NCBI RefSeq assembly: GCF_040811775.1
Contig: NZ_JBFNXW010000001.1
Coordinates: 1,302,001-1,366,000 of the forward strand
DNA length: 64,000 nucleotides
Direction: 5' to 3'
Source of the DNA: Balneola sp. MJW-20
GTDB taxonomy: Bacteria; Bacteroidota; Rhodothermia; Balneolales; Balneolaceae
The position numbers were made by a program, and so were the translations under genes. The notes beneath the pieces were generated by a model, which was not told the DNA's origin, searched no databases, and saw only the letters and a list, made by a program, of their open reading frames with translations. Every line of letters begins with the position of its first letter. The first letter of the stretch is position 1. Below are positions 17,568-26,707 of this stretch, piece after piece.

Positions 17568-18611
17568 TTACTCCGCAACCTGATTCTTATCTACACTTTT
17601 CTTGATATACCAGGTAGTTGACATGATCCCGAATCCTATGCTGATATAATAACTAATGATCCTCCATAAGAATACCGCAAGTCCTATGAAAGATGCCCTG
17701 CTTATGAGAGGACCCTGGAAAAGCACAAAAAGCCCCTCTACTCCCCCGCTTCCTCCCGGGGTAGGTACTACCAGGAATGCAAGATTCATAGCCAGGCTTC
17801 TGAGCACAGATAGCACTTCAGGAGCAGGAAGAAGACTCAGTACTACAATGGTCGGTAAGGCTATGCGACATAACCAGGATCCGGTAGAAAGCAGAAAGGT
17901 CTTAACTAAGAAAGATGCCGGTTTCTGTTTCAGGGAATGGGCATAATCTTCCAGGTTCTCAGCTTCTTCTTCAATGCGGGTACTGTATCTTCTTAGAAAC
18001 GGAAGCTTGAAGATCTTATTCACTACCTTTTTAATGGCAGACGGGTTAACCAGCACTCCGTAGGCGAGTAATCCTGCATAAGACAGAAGTGCAATGTACA
18101 GGGTTATCATAGACGCCTCACCTACCAATCCTATTGCCGGAGGAACCACTTCATAATAGATCCCTGCAATCAGCAGGATCGGTATTGCCATGGCAAACCA
18201 GATCTGATCCAGTAACACTCCGTATAGAACAATAGCACTCGATTCCCCGAGATTCAGTCCTTCTTTACTCATGGCATAAGTTGCCATTGGAGCACCTCCA
18301 ATGGTTGAGGGAGTTACTGCGGAAGTAAAGTCCCAGGCAAGCACGATCCGGAAGGAAGCGATCCAGCTGAGCATCTTTTCAGACAGATACCGGATCTTAG
18401 CCGCTGAAAACCAGACTCTCAGAAATGAAACAACCAGTGCAAGGAAAAGACCGGGTAACCTTTTAGGCTTCAGATCTTCCAGTATACCGGGAGTGTAAGT
18501 CCAGTAGATCACTGCTGCCATTGTGAATAAACTAAGACTTACAGATATGATGAAATATCTCTTCGACAGAAAAGATAAAGGTGAACTGATATTTTCGCTG
18601 GAACTACTCAA
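17568..18611 (-). CDS. Flippase-like / lysylphosphatidylglycerol-synthase TM family membrane protein
   Basis: A 347-residue inner-membrane protein with about eight hydrophobic helices. It carries the family marks TPSTIGGAPMATYAMSKEG (about 100-118) and PTPGGSGGVEGLFVLF (about 288-303), typical of the UPF0104/AglD2 group related to the MprF flippase domain. It has no synthetase domain. The substrate is unknown; members move or attach lipids. The start ATG 18611 is followed by a polar stretch before the first helix. It is cotranscribed with radA by spacing, although the functions are not obviously linked. Whether it serves the glycolipid locus 6 kb away cannot be judged. Confidence 0.82.
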   Translation of the reverse strand: MSSSSENISSPLSFLSKRYFIISVSLSLFTMAAVIYWTYTPGILEDLKPKRLPGLFLALVVSFLRVWFSAAKIRYLSEKMLSWIASFRIVLAWDFTSAVTPSTIGGAPMATYAMSKEGLNLGESSAIVLYGVLLDQIWFAMAIPILLIAGIYYEVVPPAIGLVGEASMITLYIALLSYAGLLAYGVLVNPSAIKKVVNKIFKLPFLRRYSTRIEEEAENLEDYAHSLKQKPASFLVKTFLLSTGSWLCRIALPTIVVLSLLPAPEVLSVLRSLAMNLAFLVVPTPGGSGGVEGLFVLFQGPLISRASFIGLAVFLWRIISYYISIGFGIMSTTWYIKKSVDKNQVAE

Positions 18612-18634
18612 TCAAAGAAAGTGGGTTTCAGGAC

Positions 18635-18672
18635 ATAAAAATAGCCTTACAGTCTTTTCTGTAAGGCTATTT
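18635..18672 (-). terminator. Terminator of fbaB
   Basis: Perfect 13-base arms 18640-18652 (AATAGCCTTACAG) and 18660-18672 enclose a seven-base loop. On the minus strand the stem is followed by TTTTTATG. It sits just past the stop of the leftward aldolase gene and before the flippase-like gene. Confidence 0.85.
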
Positions 18673-18688
18673 GAATCAATTATAATGA

Positions 18689-19765
18689 TCAGGCAAGGGT
18701 GATCTCATCATCCAGATATACATCCTGGATCATGTTCAGCAACTTAACGCCTTCAGCAATAGGTCGCTGAAATGCTTTACGTCCACTGATAAGGCCCATA
18801 CCACCGGCTCTTTTGTTGATCACTGCAGTTTTAACAGCATCTGCGAAATCATTGGAACCGGAAGCTCCGCCAGAGTTGATCAGTCCGGCTCTTCCCATAA
18901 AACAATTCGCTACCTGATAGCGTGTAAGGTCAATCGGGTGATCGGTTGTAAGTTCAGTGTAGATGCGCTCATCAAGTTTTCCGTAACTGGAATCACCACT
19001 GTTCAGCGCTTTATAACCACCATTGTTGGTAGGCTGCTTCTGCTTGATGATATCTGCACCTAAAGTAGTTCCTAGGTGATTTGCCTGACCAGTCAGGTCT
19101 GCAGAACTATGGTAATCCACTCCGTCTACCTTGAATGCCGAATTTCGTGTGTAACACCAAAGTATAGTAGCCATTCCTAGCTGATGCGCATATTCAAAGG
19201 CTTTTGCAACCTCAACAATCTGACGATTAGACTCTTCCGAACCGAAATAGATGGTTGCTCCTACTGCAGCAGCACCCATATCGTAAGCCTGATCGATCGT
19301 ACCAAACATGATCTGATCAAAATTGTTAGGATATGTGAGAAGCTCATTATGGTTGATCTTCACCACAAATGGGATCTTATGAGCATATTTTCTTGAAACG
19401 GATGCAAGAGCTCCAAATGTGGAGGCAACCGCATTGCAACCTGCTTCAATTGCCAGGTTAACGATATGATCCGGATCGAAATAATCCGGGTTTTTTGCAA
19501 AAGATGCACCGGCTGAGTGTTCGATACCCTGGTCAACCGGCAAGATGGACATGAAACCGGTTCCGCCCAGACGACCGTTATCTAATATTCTTTGCAGGTT
19601 TGCTAAAACCCTGTTATTTCTGTCTGAATGATACCATACATCATCAACATATGATGGTCCTGGTTGTATAATCCTGTCTTTGCTGATAGTTTCGCAGGTA
19701 TGGCCTAAAAGATCAGCGGCCTCATCCCCGAGAAGTTCCTCAATACTCTTTGTTCCAAGTGACAT
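18689..19765 (-). CDS. fbaB: Fructose-bisphosphate aldolase class I (FbaB/DhnA type)
   Basis: A 358-residue Schiff-base aldolase that splits fructose 1,6-bisphosphate into DHAP and glyceraldehyde 3-phosphate. DhnA-type marks are [13 protein letters not shown] (about 72-84), [30 protein letters not shown] with the likely Schiff-base lysine, and the phosphate-binding LINSGGASG and [12 protein letters not shown] at the C-terminus. No zinc-binding class II signature is present. It is monocistronic, with its own terminator. A strong SD is absent. The short archaeal homologues that also act as FBP phosphatases have a different length and motif set. Confidence 0.93.
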   Translation of the reverse strand: MSLGTKSIEELLGDEAADLLGHTCETISKDRIIQPGPSYVDDVWYHSDRNNRVLANLQRILDNGRLGGTGFMSILPVDQGIEHSAGASFAKNPDYFDPDHIVNLAIEAGCNAVASTFGALASVSRKYAHKIPFVVKINHNELLTYPNNFDQIMFGTIDQAYDMGAAAVGATIYFGSEESNRQIVEVAKAFEYAHQLGMATILWCYTRNSAFKVDGVDYHSSADLTGQANHLGTTLGADIIKQKQPTNNGGYKALNSGDSSYGKLDERIYTELTTDHPIDLTRYQVANCFMGRAGLINSGGASGSNDFADAVKTAVINKRAGGMGLISGRKAFQRPIAEGVKLLNMIQDVYLDDEITLA

Positions 19766-20012
19766 AGTGACTATTCGTTAATTAATTTACTTGCTAAAAT
19801 GAGTGAGGTGAAAATATAAGAGATAGTGAGGGAAATGACTAAGAAGAACTTAAAGGATACTCCATAAGTCTGCAGAGTTCCTGGAACTCCGGTCGGTCAC
19901 AGACTCATGTTGACTGGGCAGAGAACCGGTATATCTGCCTCAACGGAACTTTAATTCTGCTAAAAAACCCGTATTTTATTCGTTTATCATCATTCCAATA
20001 AACGCATCATCC

Positions 20013-21005
20013 ATGCAGATCGGAGAAGTTAAATTACCTGAAAAACCCCTATTCCTTGCCCCAATGGAAGACGTCACAGACTCACCTTTCCGGCAGATCT
20101 GTCGTTCAATGGGAGCTGATATTGTATTCACCGAATTCATCAGTTCGGAAGCTCTGATACGCGATTCCGATATTGCGCTGCATAAAATGGACTTCAAAGA
20201 AAAGGAACGTCCCTTTGGCGTTCAGATCTTTGGCGGACGTGAGGAAGCAATGGAAGGTGCTACCAAAGTGGCGATAAACAATAATCCGGATGTGGTTGAT
20301 ATCAATTTCGGATGCCCGGTCTATAAAGTTGTAAACAAAGGCGCCGGTGCTGCCTGCTTAAAAGACCTGGATATGATGGAACGGATGGCCGGCACAGTAG
20401 TGGACGCGGCAGGCGACAAACCGGTAACAGTAAAGACTCGACTGGGCTGGGACGACAGTACAATACGCATTCAGGAAGTCGCACTAATGCTGCAGAAGCT
20501 GGGGGTAAAAGCACTAACCGTTCACGCAAGAACCCGTGCACAGAAATATAAAGGCGATGCCCGCTGGGAATGGCTGAAGAAACTCACCGATACTCCCGGA
20601 CTCGAGATCCCGATCATCGGTAACGGTGATGTTACAACTCCGGAACTTGCCGAAAAGATGTTTAATGAGACCGGTGTGAATGGAGTCATGATCGGACGTG
20701 GAGCTATAGGTAATCCCTGGATATTCAAAAACACCCGCCATTATCTTGCGACCGGTGAATCTCTGCCGGAGCCCACTATACAGGAACGGCTGGAGCTTTG
20801 TGCAGAACAGCTCCGGCTATCATGTGAGCACCAGGGAGAACGATACGGTGTGATCATTATGAAAAAGCATTATGGGCAGTATCTGAAAGGGATCCGTAAC
20901 GGGAAAAGGCTCAGAATGGAGATCATGGAGCACAAAGAAATGCAGCCTATCATCGAACTGCTGATGAATTTCTCCGAAAAAGAGCTCTTCACGGTGGTCC
21001 ATTGA
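20013..21005 (+). CDS. dusB: tRNA-dihydrouridine synthase (DusB-type)
   Basis: A 330-residue FMN flavoprotein reducing uridine to dihydrouridine in tRNA D-loops. It opens with FLAPMEDVTDSPFR (FMN-binding strand 1). The catalytic cysteine is Cys101 in INFGCPVYKVVNKGAGA, and HARTRAQKYKGDARW and GNGDVTTPE follow. The helical C-terminal tRNA-binding domain (about 240-330) is complete. DusB is the usual form in Bacteroidota, but DusA/DusC specificity cannot be excluded from motifs. The 247 bases upstream carry no clear gene and must hold its promoter and that of divergent fbaB. Confidence 0.93.
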   Translation: MQIGEVKLPEKPLFLAPMEDVTDSPFRQICRSMGADIVFTEFISSEALIRDSDIALHKMDFKEKERPFGVQIFGGREEAMEGATKVAINNNPDVVDINFGCPVYKVVNKGAGAACLKDLDMMERMAGTVVDAAGDKPVTVKTRLGWDDSTIRIQEVALMLQKLGVKALTVHARTRAQKYKGDARWEWLKKLTDTPGLEIPIIGNGDVTTPELAEKMFNETGVNGVMIGRGAIGNPWIFKNTRHYLATGESLPEPTIQERLELCAEQLRLSCEHQGERYGVIIMKKHYGQYLKGIRNGKRLRMEIMEHKEMQPIIELLMNFSEKELFTVVH

Positions 21006-21061
21006 ATCTTTTTGTGATTTAGTGCGTAGCCGTTCTCTGAACGAATATATCCGGAGAATTT

Positions 21062-21265
21062 ATGTTATCAAGATTAGCACGAATTGCACAATCACTGGTC
21101 GGAGCTGCAGGTGTCGCAGCGTTTCCTTTAAAAACACTTGGCGCCATCGTCGGCACCGTCATTCTTCCCTATCTCATGTATGCCTTTCTCGGAGGCTTTG
21201 GTCTTGCCCTGGCCCTGGTAGCGATCGTTTGGGGAATAATCTGGCTGGCTAAGAAAGATTCCTGA
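21062..21265 (+). CDS. Small membrane protein, unknown
   Basis: A 67-residue protein with two hydrophobic stretches, roughly residues 12-38 and 40-62, rich in Gly/Ala/Leu, ending KKDS. A GGAG lies about 6 bases upstream of ATG 21062, which supports translation. It follows dusB by 56 bases and is convergent with serS, whose stop lies 3 bases away. I do not recognise it. An out-of-frame alternative covering the same bases is arginine/serine-rich and unconvincing. Confidence 0.55.
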   Translation: MLSRLARIAQSLVGAAGVAAFPLKTLGAIVGTVILPYLMYAFLGGFGLALALVAIVWGIIWLAKKDS

Positions 21266-21268
21266 CGA

Positions 21269-22537
21269 TCAGAGACATTCCCGGTTAAAGAAAGGCTTTA
21301 AAACCTTAGGCACTCTGATCTTGCCGTTTTCTTCCTGATAGTGCTCTATGATCGCTGCAACTACTCTTGGCAATGCCAGACCGCTTCCGTTCAGTGTGTG
21401 TGCTGTTTCAATGTCTTTTCCGTCTTTACGGAATCTGAGCTGCATCCTCCGGGCCTGGAAACTCTCGAAATTTGAACAGGAACTGACTTCCAGCCATCGG
21501 TCCTGCCCAGGGCTCCAGACTTCCAGATCATATTTCTTAGTCTGGGTAAAACCCATATCACCGGTACACATCAGTAACGTCCGGTAGGGTAACTCCAGTT
21601 TTTCCAGTAACGACTCTGCATGTTCTCTCAGATCTTCCAGTTCATCATAAGAATCTTCCGGTCGCACGATCTTGACCAGCTCAACTTTATCAAACTGATG
21701 CAGACGGTTCAATCCGCGAACATCTTTTCCATATGACCCTGCCTCTCTTCTCCAGCAGGGAGTATAACAAACATATTTTTTTGGAATTTCTTCGTCAGGG
21801 ATGATCTCGTCCCGGTGAAAATTAGTAACCGGCACCTCAGCGGTCGGAATTGCAAAAAACTCATCCCGGGGAATCACATACATCATATCCTCTTTATCCG
21901 GGATCTGACCAGTTCCCCTTGCGGAATCTTCGTTTACAAAATAAGGAGCCTGTAATTCAGTATATCCTGCTTCTGAGGCTTCATTAATAAAGAAATTAAT
22001 CAGAGCCCGCTGTAACTGGGCAACGGGACCGACATAAAAAGGAAATCCTGCACCGGTAACCTTTACACCCCTTTCAAAATCTACCCATCCATAGCGCTCA
22101 AATATTTCCCAGTGTGCTTTTCTCCAGTCACCTTCCGGGAATTCTCCCCACTCTTTGAAAACCTCATTATCATTTTCATTTGAACCAACCGGGACACTTT
22201 CATGAGGGATGTTGGGAATGCGTAACAGCAGCTCATTTCTTTCCTCTGCGATAGCTTTTAAATCTTCGTCAAGGTCTTTGATCTCTTCCTTCATCCGGGA
22301 AGTTTCACTTATGATCGCCTGGGCTTCATCTTTTTTACCCTGCCCCATCAGTTTACCGATCTCTTTGGCCTTCGTATTGCTTTCACTCCGCAGAGTATCC
22401 ACCTTATGAACCAGGGTTCTCCATTTTTCATCAGTTTCGATAACCTTACTGACGATCGAAACGTCTTTTTCCCCTTTATTGGTGATCGCATTTTCAACGA
22501 TCTCTTTATGATCCCTGATGAAATTAATATCGAGCAT
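21269..22537 (-). CDS. serS: Seryl-tRNA synthetase
   Basis: A 422-residue class II synthetase that charges tRNA-Ser and tRNA-Sec-like acceptors. The N-terminal coiled-coil tRNA arm spans about 25-105 (charged, ETSRMKEEIKDLDEDLKAI). Substrate motif TAEVPVTN, class II motif 2 (CWRREAGSYGKDVRG, LHQFDKVEL) and motif 3 (LNGSGLALPRVVAAI) are all present. Length is normal. ATG 22537 fits the family start MLDINFIRDHKE. It is transcribed divergently from the Lrp-type regulator, sharing the 186-base region 22538-22723. There is no sign of a T-box leader, as expected outside Firmicutes. Confidence 0.98.
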   Translation of the reverse strand: MLDINFIRDHKEIVENAITNKGEKDVSIVSKVIETDEKWRTLVHKVDTLRSESNTKAKEIGKLMGQGKKDEAQAIISETSRMKEEIKDLDEDLKAIAEERNELLLRIPNIPHESVPVGSNENDNEVFKEWGEFPEGDWRKAHWEIFERYGWVDFERGVKVTGAGFPFYVGPVAQLQRALINFFINEASEAGYTELQAPYFVNEDSARGTGQIPDKEDMMYVIPRDEFFAIPTAEVPVTNFHRDEIIPDEEIPKKYVCYTPCWRREAGSYGKDVRGLNRLHQFDKVELVKIVRPEDSYDELEDLREHAESLLEKLELPYRTLLMCTGDMGFTQTKKYDLEVWSPGQDRWLEVSSCSNFESFQARRMQLRFRKDGKDIETAHTLNGSGLALPRVVAAIIEHYQEENGKIRVPKVLKPFFNRECL

Positions 22538-22723
22538 GAATAAACGTAACTATTTTTGAAATTCAGAAAGCTTAAAGATACGAGGTATTAGTCTTTTCTT
22601 TGAGTTTTTTTCCTTTACCAAATGAATTAATAATTATTGTCAGAAGAAGGGAAATTAGGCTTGTTAACCTAATAAAATAAGGCTATCATCATTCATACAT
22701 AGAAATTTAAGGTTATTTATCAC

Positions 22724-23209
22724 ATGAGTCATTTACTGGATGAAATTGATGTTGCGATTCTGAAACATCTTCAGGAGAACGGACGGGCACAAAGAAATAC
22801 TATCGCTGAACTGGTAGGATTATCTGTTCCTTCGGTATCGGAGAGAATGAAAAAACTGGAAGAAAAAGGACTCATTCAGGGCTATAATGCGATACTTGAC
22901 AGCCGGGCTTTTAATTTTGACATCACTGCATTTATTTTTGTGCAGGTGGATGGTTCTGAAAACTATAATATCTTTGTTGAAAAGGTGATGGATGAGGAAG
23001 AGATACTGGAATGTCACTCGATCACCGGAGATGGTTCTCATTTCCTGAAAGTCCGTACAAAAAACACCGCTTCCTTCGAACGTCTGTTATCCCGTATTCA
23101 ATCATGGGAAGGCGTAAGCAAGACCCGCTCTAACCTGGTGCTTTCCAGCTTTAAGGAAACCAGAAGTCTGCCAATTGAGCAGGCTACTGAGCTGATCAAA
23201 AAGAGCTAA
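22724..23209 (+). CDS. Lrp/AsnC-family transcriptional regulator
   Basis: A 161-residue regulator with an N-terminal winged HTH (DEIDVAILKHLQENGRAQRNTIAELVGLSVPSVSERMKKLEEKGLI-type layout, about 5-55). The C-terminal RAM effector domain follows (ITAFIFVQVDG, LECHSITGDGSHFLKVRT). Such proteins respond to amino acids and act as dimers to octamers. The target is not evident; divergence from serS makes serS or its own gene possible targets (inference). No inverted repeat in 22538-22723 stands out as an operator. Confidence 0.92.
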   Translation: MSHLLDEIDVAILKHLQENGRAQRNTIAELVGLSVPSVSERMKKLEEKGLIQGYNAILDSRAFNFDITAFIFVQVDGSENYNIFVEKVMDEEEILECHSITGDGSHFLKVRTKNTASFERLLSRIQSWEGVSKTRSNLVLSSFKETRSLPIEQATELIKKS

Positions 23210-23289
23210 AATTACTCATTCTTTCATTTATTATAGACCTTACTATTCCGTAACTTAAGTCATTCTGACAGTAGTCTAAGAATTTTTAT

Positions 23290-24573
23290 ATGGATCGAGA
23301 AGTATTTCAGGAACAGTACGGTTTATTAGGCAACTCCCCTGCTATGAAGCAGGTGGTAGATAAAATAATGCAGGTTGCCAGGACCGATATCACGGTATTA
23401 CTACAGGGCGAAAGCGGGGTCGGAAAAGACGTCACCGCCCGTGCGATACATGGAGCAAGCAACCGAAAGCATCATAACCTGGTGATCGTGAACTGTGGTG
23501 CAATTCCTGAAGGTATCATTGAAAGTGAGCTGTTTGGCCATGAAAAAGGAGCTTTCACCGGAGCTAATGAATCCAGGGAAGGCTATTTTGAAAAAGCCGA
23601 TCAGGGGACCATTTTCCTGGACGAGATCGGAGATACTCCTAAAAATGTACAGGTAAAGCTTCTTCGCGTTCTCGAAAGCGGTGAGTTTTTCCGTGTGGGC
23701 TCTTCTAAGATACAGACAACGGATGTAAGAGTAATTGCAGCAACCAACCAAAATCTGTGGGAGCTGGTACAGGAGGGTTCTTTTCGCGAAGACCTGTACT
23801 ATCGACTGGATACTGTTCAGATCCATTTACCTGCGCTGAGAGAAAGACAGGAAGACATCATTCCCATCTTCCGAAAATTTGTACAGGAATATTCTGCCCG
23901 TTATGACTCAGTATTCAAGGGATTTTCAGACGATGCCCGCGAACTGCTTATTTCTTACCGATGGCCGGGAAATATCAGGGAACTGAGAAACGTGGCTGAA
24001 CAACTCGTAGTCCTGGAAAAATCTCAGTTCATCGATAAAGAGCGCCTGCAAAAATATCTGAAAGGAAGGCAGCATGAAGGTTCGGCCGACAACCTGCCTA
24101 TGGTTCCCACAGAGGATACGGGAAAACAGCAGGAAAATAACTTTGGACAACGCGACCGCGAGTTGGTTTACCGCGCACTGGTTGAACTGCGAAATGATAT
24201 TGCGGATGTAAAGAAGATGTTTGCCAACTTCCTCTATTCCACCTTTTCCAGCAAAGATATCAAAGCACTTCCTTCGTCTGTATTATCAGAGGTAGAAGAT
24301 CATGACCTTGGCAAAATGAATGTGGACCTGGGCCACGAATCCTCACTTGGAATGCAGTCCATGCCGGATGAGGAGGAGATTCCCGCAAAAGAGATCTCAG
24401 AAGTGGAAGAGTTTCTGGGTAATGATATCATACCTTCTATTGAGGATACTGAAAAATTCCTCATTCAGCAGGCCTTAAAGAAATTTGACGGCAACCGCCG
24501 GAAAGCCTCCGAAACACTCGGGATCAGTGAAAGAACACTGTACCGGAAACTGGATCAGTATGGCCTTCAATAG
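23290..24573 (+). CDS. Sigma-54-dependent activator without receiver domain
   Basis: A 427-residue bacterial enhancer-binding protein. It begins almost directly with the AAA+ domain: Walker A GESGVGKD (40-47), the sigma-54-contacting GAFTGA loop (87-92), Walker B TIFLDE (107-112), and the arginine region in RWPGNIRELRN. A long acidic linker (about 270-385) leads to a Fis-type HTH at the C-terminus (NRRKASETLGISERTLYRKL). It has no receiver or sensor domain, so control must come from a partner, expression level or the linker. Its 3' end overlaps lptE by 14 bases, a layout I recall as recurrent in Bacteroidota. Targets are unknown. Confidence 0.92.
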   Translation: MDREVFQEQYGLLGNSPAMKQVVDKIMQVARTDITVLLQGESGVGKDVTARAIHGASNRKHHNLVIVNCGAIPEGIIESELFGHEKGAFTGANESREGYFEKADQGTIFLDEIGDTPKNVQVKLLRVLESGEFFRVGSSKIQTTDVRVIAATNQNLWELVQEGSFREDLYYRLDTVQIHLPALRERQEDIIPIFRKFVQEYSARYDSVFKGFSDDARELLISYRWPGNIRELRNVAEQLVVLEKSQFIDKERLQKYLKGRQHEGSADNLPMVPTEDTGKQQENNFGQRDRELVYRALVELRNDIADVKKMFANFLYSTFSSKDIKALPSSVLSEVEDHDLGKMNVDLGHESSLGMQSMPDEEEIPAKEISEVEEFLGNDIIPSIEDTEKFLIQQALKKFDGNRRKASETLGISERTLYRKLDQYGLQ

Positions 24574-25072
24574 ATCGATCATAGCGCTCATTCTGATCGC
24601 ATTATTTTCCACTTCCTGTCTTCGCTACAGCTTTACAGGTGCTTCAATACCTGATGGGGTAAACACGATCTTCATCCCTTTTTTCCCGGATCAGTCGAAT
24701 AGCGGCCTCGGAGATCTGAGCCAGAGACTGAATGACGCGCTGATAGAGCGATTTGTAAATCAGAGCAAACTTCAGCTGGCAAACAATGAAAGTGATGCAG
24801 ATGCAGTAATAAGTGGAGTTATTACCTCATACAGTAACCGGCCTTTCAGTATCACAGGCAGTGAACAAGCGGATCAAAATCAGGTGCAGATCGGAGTACG
24901 CGGTTCATTTAAATATACCGGCGATGAAGAAGCTTTATGGAATAAAAACTTTAACGGAAATTTTACTTTTGACCCCACCGAGGATCCGATAAACGGGGAA
25001 AGGGATGCAGCAAACGGGGCATTACAACAGATCGCGAATAATATGTTCAATGATGCGGTCAGTAACTGGTAA
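24560..25072 (+). CDS. lptE: LPS-assembly lipoprotein LptE-like
   Basis: A 170-residue lipoprotein. Signal peptide with lipobox FSTSC at Cys20, then YSFTGASIPDGVNTIFIPFF, typical of Bacteroidota LptE that plugs the LptD translocon. The remainder is a small alpha/beta fold with NDALIERFVNQSKLQLA and a conserved-looking VSGVITSYSNRP. The start is ATG 24560, inside the preceding regulator gene; the longer frame upstream has no signal peptide. The TPR gene follows after 50 bases, so regulator, lptE and TPR gene likely form one operon. No LptD gene is in view. Confidence 0.82.
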   Translation: MAFNRSIIALILIALFSTSCLRYSFTGASIPDGVNTIFIPFFPDQSNSGLGDLSQRLNDALIERFVNQSKLQLANNESDADAVISGVITSYSNRPFSITGSEQADQNQVQIGVRGSFKYTGDEEALWNKNFNGNFTFDPTEDPINGERDAANGALQQIANNMFNDAVSNW

Positions 25073-25122
25073 TAACCTTTGATTGTAATTCAATTGCCTC
25101 TTATTATTATCTCAGCTTAATT

Positions 25123-25734
25123 ATGGCGGACTTTCCATTCAATATACCGAAATCGTTATCCTCATACGTTGAACGCTTTGATGAGGACCCCGCGAAAATT
25201 ACCGGCAAACTGAAGAGGCATCTGAAGAAAAGAGGCCCTGACGCTGTGGGGCATTTCCTCCTGTCATGGTTCTATTATCTGCAGGATAAACAAAGCGATG
25301 CGATCCGGGAAGCGCTCAAAGCAAAAACCTTTGCTCCCGGCAGTCCATTGATGGAACACCTGCATTATTTCCTGGTTCATCCCGAAAAATTTGAGGCCGC
25401 CGTTCCGGATCGTTCTTTCAGCAGCGACCGCAAGATCCTGCAACAGGGCAAACGCACCTCTCAGATCCTTGACCTGGACAGACTTATTGAATTACTGGAG
25501 GCGGTGGAATCTCAGAGGATAAGGATCCCTGAAAATGATGATGGTGAACAGGTAGATCTGAGTGAAAGCTCAACCGATGTGGACGACCTGGTTTCTGAGA
25601 CGCTTGCCAGGATCCATGTAAAGCAGGGGAAAAAGAAGGAGGCCATCCGTATGTATGAGCAACTCATCAAATTAAAACCGGAAAAAGCAGAAGAATTCGA
25701 GGATCAGATACAGGTACTTAAGGAATCTTCCTGA
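25123..25734 (+). CDS. TPR-type helical protein, unknown
   Basis: A 203-residue soluble protein with no signal peptide. It is predicted helical throughout, with two recognisable TPR-like units: HFLLSWFYYLQDKQSDAIREALKA (about 44-67) and ETLARIHVKQGKKKEAIRMYEQLIKLKP (about 158-185). The middle is charged (PENDDGEQVDLSESSTD). It follows lptE by 50 bases and is the last gene of that set; the convergent metallo-hydrolase stop is 1 base away. It may be a scaffold or chaperone for envelope assembly (inference from position only). Confidence 0.75.
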   Translation: MADFPFNIPKSLSSYVERFDEDPAKITGKLKRHLKKRGPDAVGHFLLSWFYYLQDKQSDAIREALKAKTFAPGSPLMEHLHYFLVHPEKFEAAVPDRSFSSDRKILQQGKRTSQILDLDRLIELLEAVESQRIRIPENDDGEQVDLSESSTDVDDLVSETLARIHVKQGKKKEAIRMYEQLIKLKPEKAEEFEDQIQVLKESS

Positions 25735-25735
25735 T

Positions 25736-26362
25736 CTAAGCTTTTACAAATGGATTTGTCTTTTTCTCATCTCCAATGGTAGTCTTGGGACCATGTCCAG
25801 GGTACACTACTGTATTATCCGGCAGCGTATAAAGTTTCTCCCTGATACTTTTGGCCAGCAGATCCATATCGCCTTTATAAAGGTCTGTTCTACCTATACT
25901 CTGTTTAAATAAAGCATCCCCGGCCAGTAATAACTCTTCTTCTTCAAGGTATAAGGAAATATGATCGGGTGCATGACCGGGAGTGTACAGACACCTGAAC
26001 GAAAAGGCTCCGATCTCAAAGATATCATCGGCCGGCAGTATTTCCGGTTTGAAATCAAAACCGGCCACATTGAAACCAAACATCCGGGACTGACTTTCAA
26101 AGTTTTCCCAGAGAAAATAGTCCTTATCCGAAAGGTAAACCGGGACATCATGATCCCGGAGCACCCGGCTAAGTCCGAGTATGTGATCTACGTGGGCATG
26201 CGTCAGAACAACAGCTATAAGCTCATTTTCCAGCGCATTTTTAAATGTATTATACTCTGTTTCATTTGCAAAACCGGGATCGACCAATACAGATGCATCT
26301 TCATTTTCCAGCAGATAGGTATTCTCTGCAAAGGGGCCAACTTCAAATATTTTAAGCTTCAT
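25736..26362 (-). CDS. Metallo-beta-lactamase-fold hydrolase (glyoxalase II-like)
   Basis: A 208-residue zinc hydrolase. The metal motif THAHVDHILG (about 55-64) supplies HxHxDH, YTPGHAPDHIS holds the next metal histidine, LLAGDALF the bridging aspartate and VYPGHGPKTT the last histidine. Length and compactness match the GloB-related or persulfide-dioxygenase-like group rather than lactamases. The substrate is unknown; thioester hydrolysis is the usual guess. It lies 63 bases downstream of rpmE on the same strand but behind the rpmE terminator, so it may have its own promoter. Confidence 0.88.
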   Translation of the reverse strand: MKLKIFEVGPFAENTYLLENEDASVLVDPGFANETEYNTFKNALENELIAVVLTHAHVDHILGLSRVLRDHDVPVYLSDKDYFLWENFESQSRMFGFNVAGFDFKPEILPADDIFEIGAFSFRCLYTPGHAPDHISLYLEEEELLLAGDALFKQSIGRTDLYKGDMDLLAKSIREKLYTLPDNTVVYPGHGPKTTIGDEKKTNPFVKA

Positions 26363-26373
26363 AATTCACAAAT

Positions 26374-26406
26374 AAAAAAAGGATGCTTCCATTGGAAACA
26401 TCCTTT
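26374..26406 (-). terminator. Terminator of rpmE
   Basis: Outer arms AAAGGATG (26378-26385) and CATCCTTT (26399-26406), with an inner TTCC/GGAA pairing, form a hairpin. On the minus strand it is followed by seven T (26374-26380). It sits between rpmE and the hydrolase gene. Confidence 0.8.
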
Positions 26407-26425
26407 GTTATATAAGATTCTGAAC

Positions 26426-26638
26426 TTAGTTCTTTCCGTATCGTCTCTTGAATCTGTCGATACGACCATCTTTTGTGCTAAGAGTATTCTTCTTAGTATA
26501 GAAAGGGTGATTCTTTGAATCTACCTCACTCTTGAACACACCATCCTTTACGTCCAGGGTACTGCGTGTTTTCATTTCAGTACCATCGCTCAGAATGACG
26601 GTAATTTCTTTGTAATCGGGATGAATTCCTTTTTTCAT
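26426..26638 (-). CDS. rpmE: 50S ribosomal protein bL31, type B (zinc-free)
   Basis: A 70-residue large-subunit protein. MKKGIHPDYKEITVILSDGT, SKNHPFYTKKNTL and the basic end RIDRFKRRYGKN are diagnostic. There is no cysteine in the protein, so it belongs to the C-minus type B class (often called RpmE2 or YkgM) that does not bind zinc. In organisms with both types, this form is the zinc-starvation paralogue; here no second copy is in the window and no Zur-like operator was recognised upstream. Followed by a strong terminator. Confidence 0.95.
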   Translation of the reverse strand: MKKGIHPDYKEITVILSDGTEMKTRSTLDVKDGVFKSEVDSKNHPFYTKKNTLSTKDGRIDRFKRRYGKN

Positions 26639-26707
26639 GACAAACTACTTCTTTCGAATTTTTTGAAGACTGAAATATACGAGGTTCTTAGGCGTAATTC
26701 AAAGCAT

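Noticed and set aside
19875..19889. Small hairpin GAGTTC-ctg-GAACTC upstream of dusB
   Set aside because: Short stem, no T-run and no link to a start codon; likely chance.
25961..26518. 185-codon rightward open frame over the metallo-hydrolase and rpmE
   Set aside because: Runs through two well-supported minus-strand genes and a terminator; no family features.
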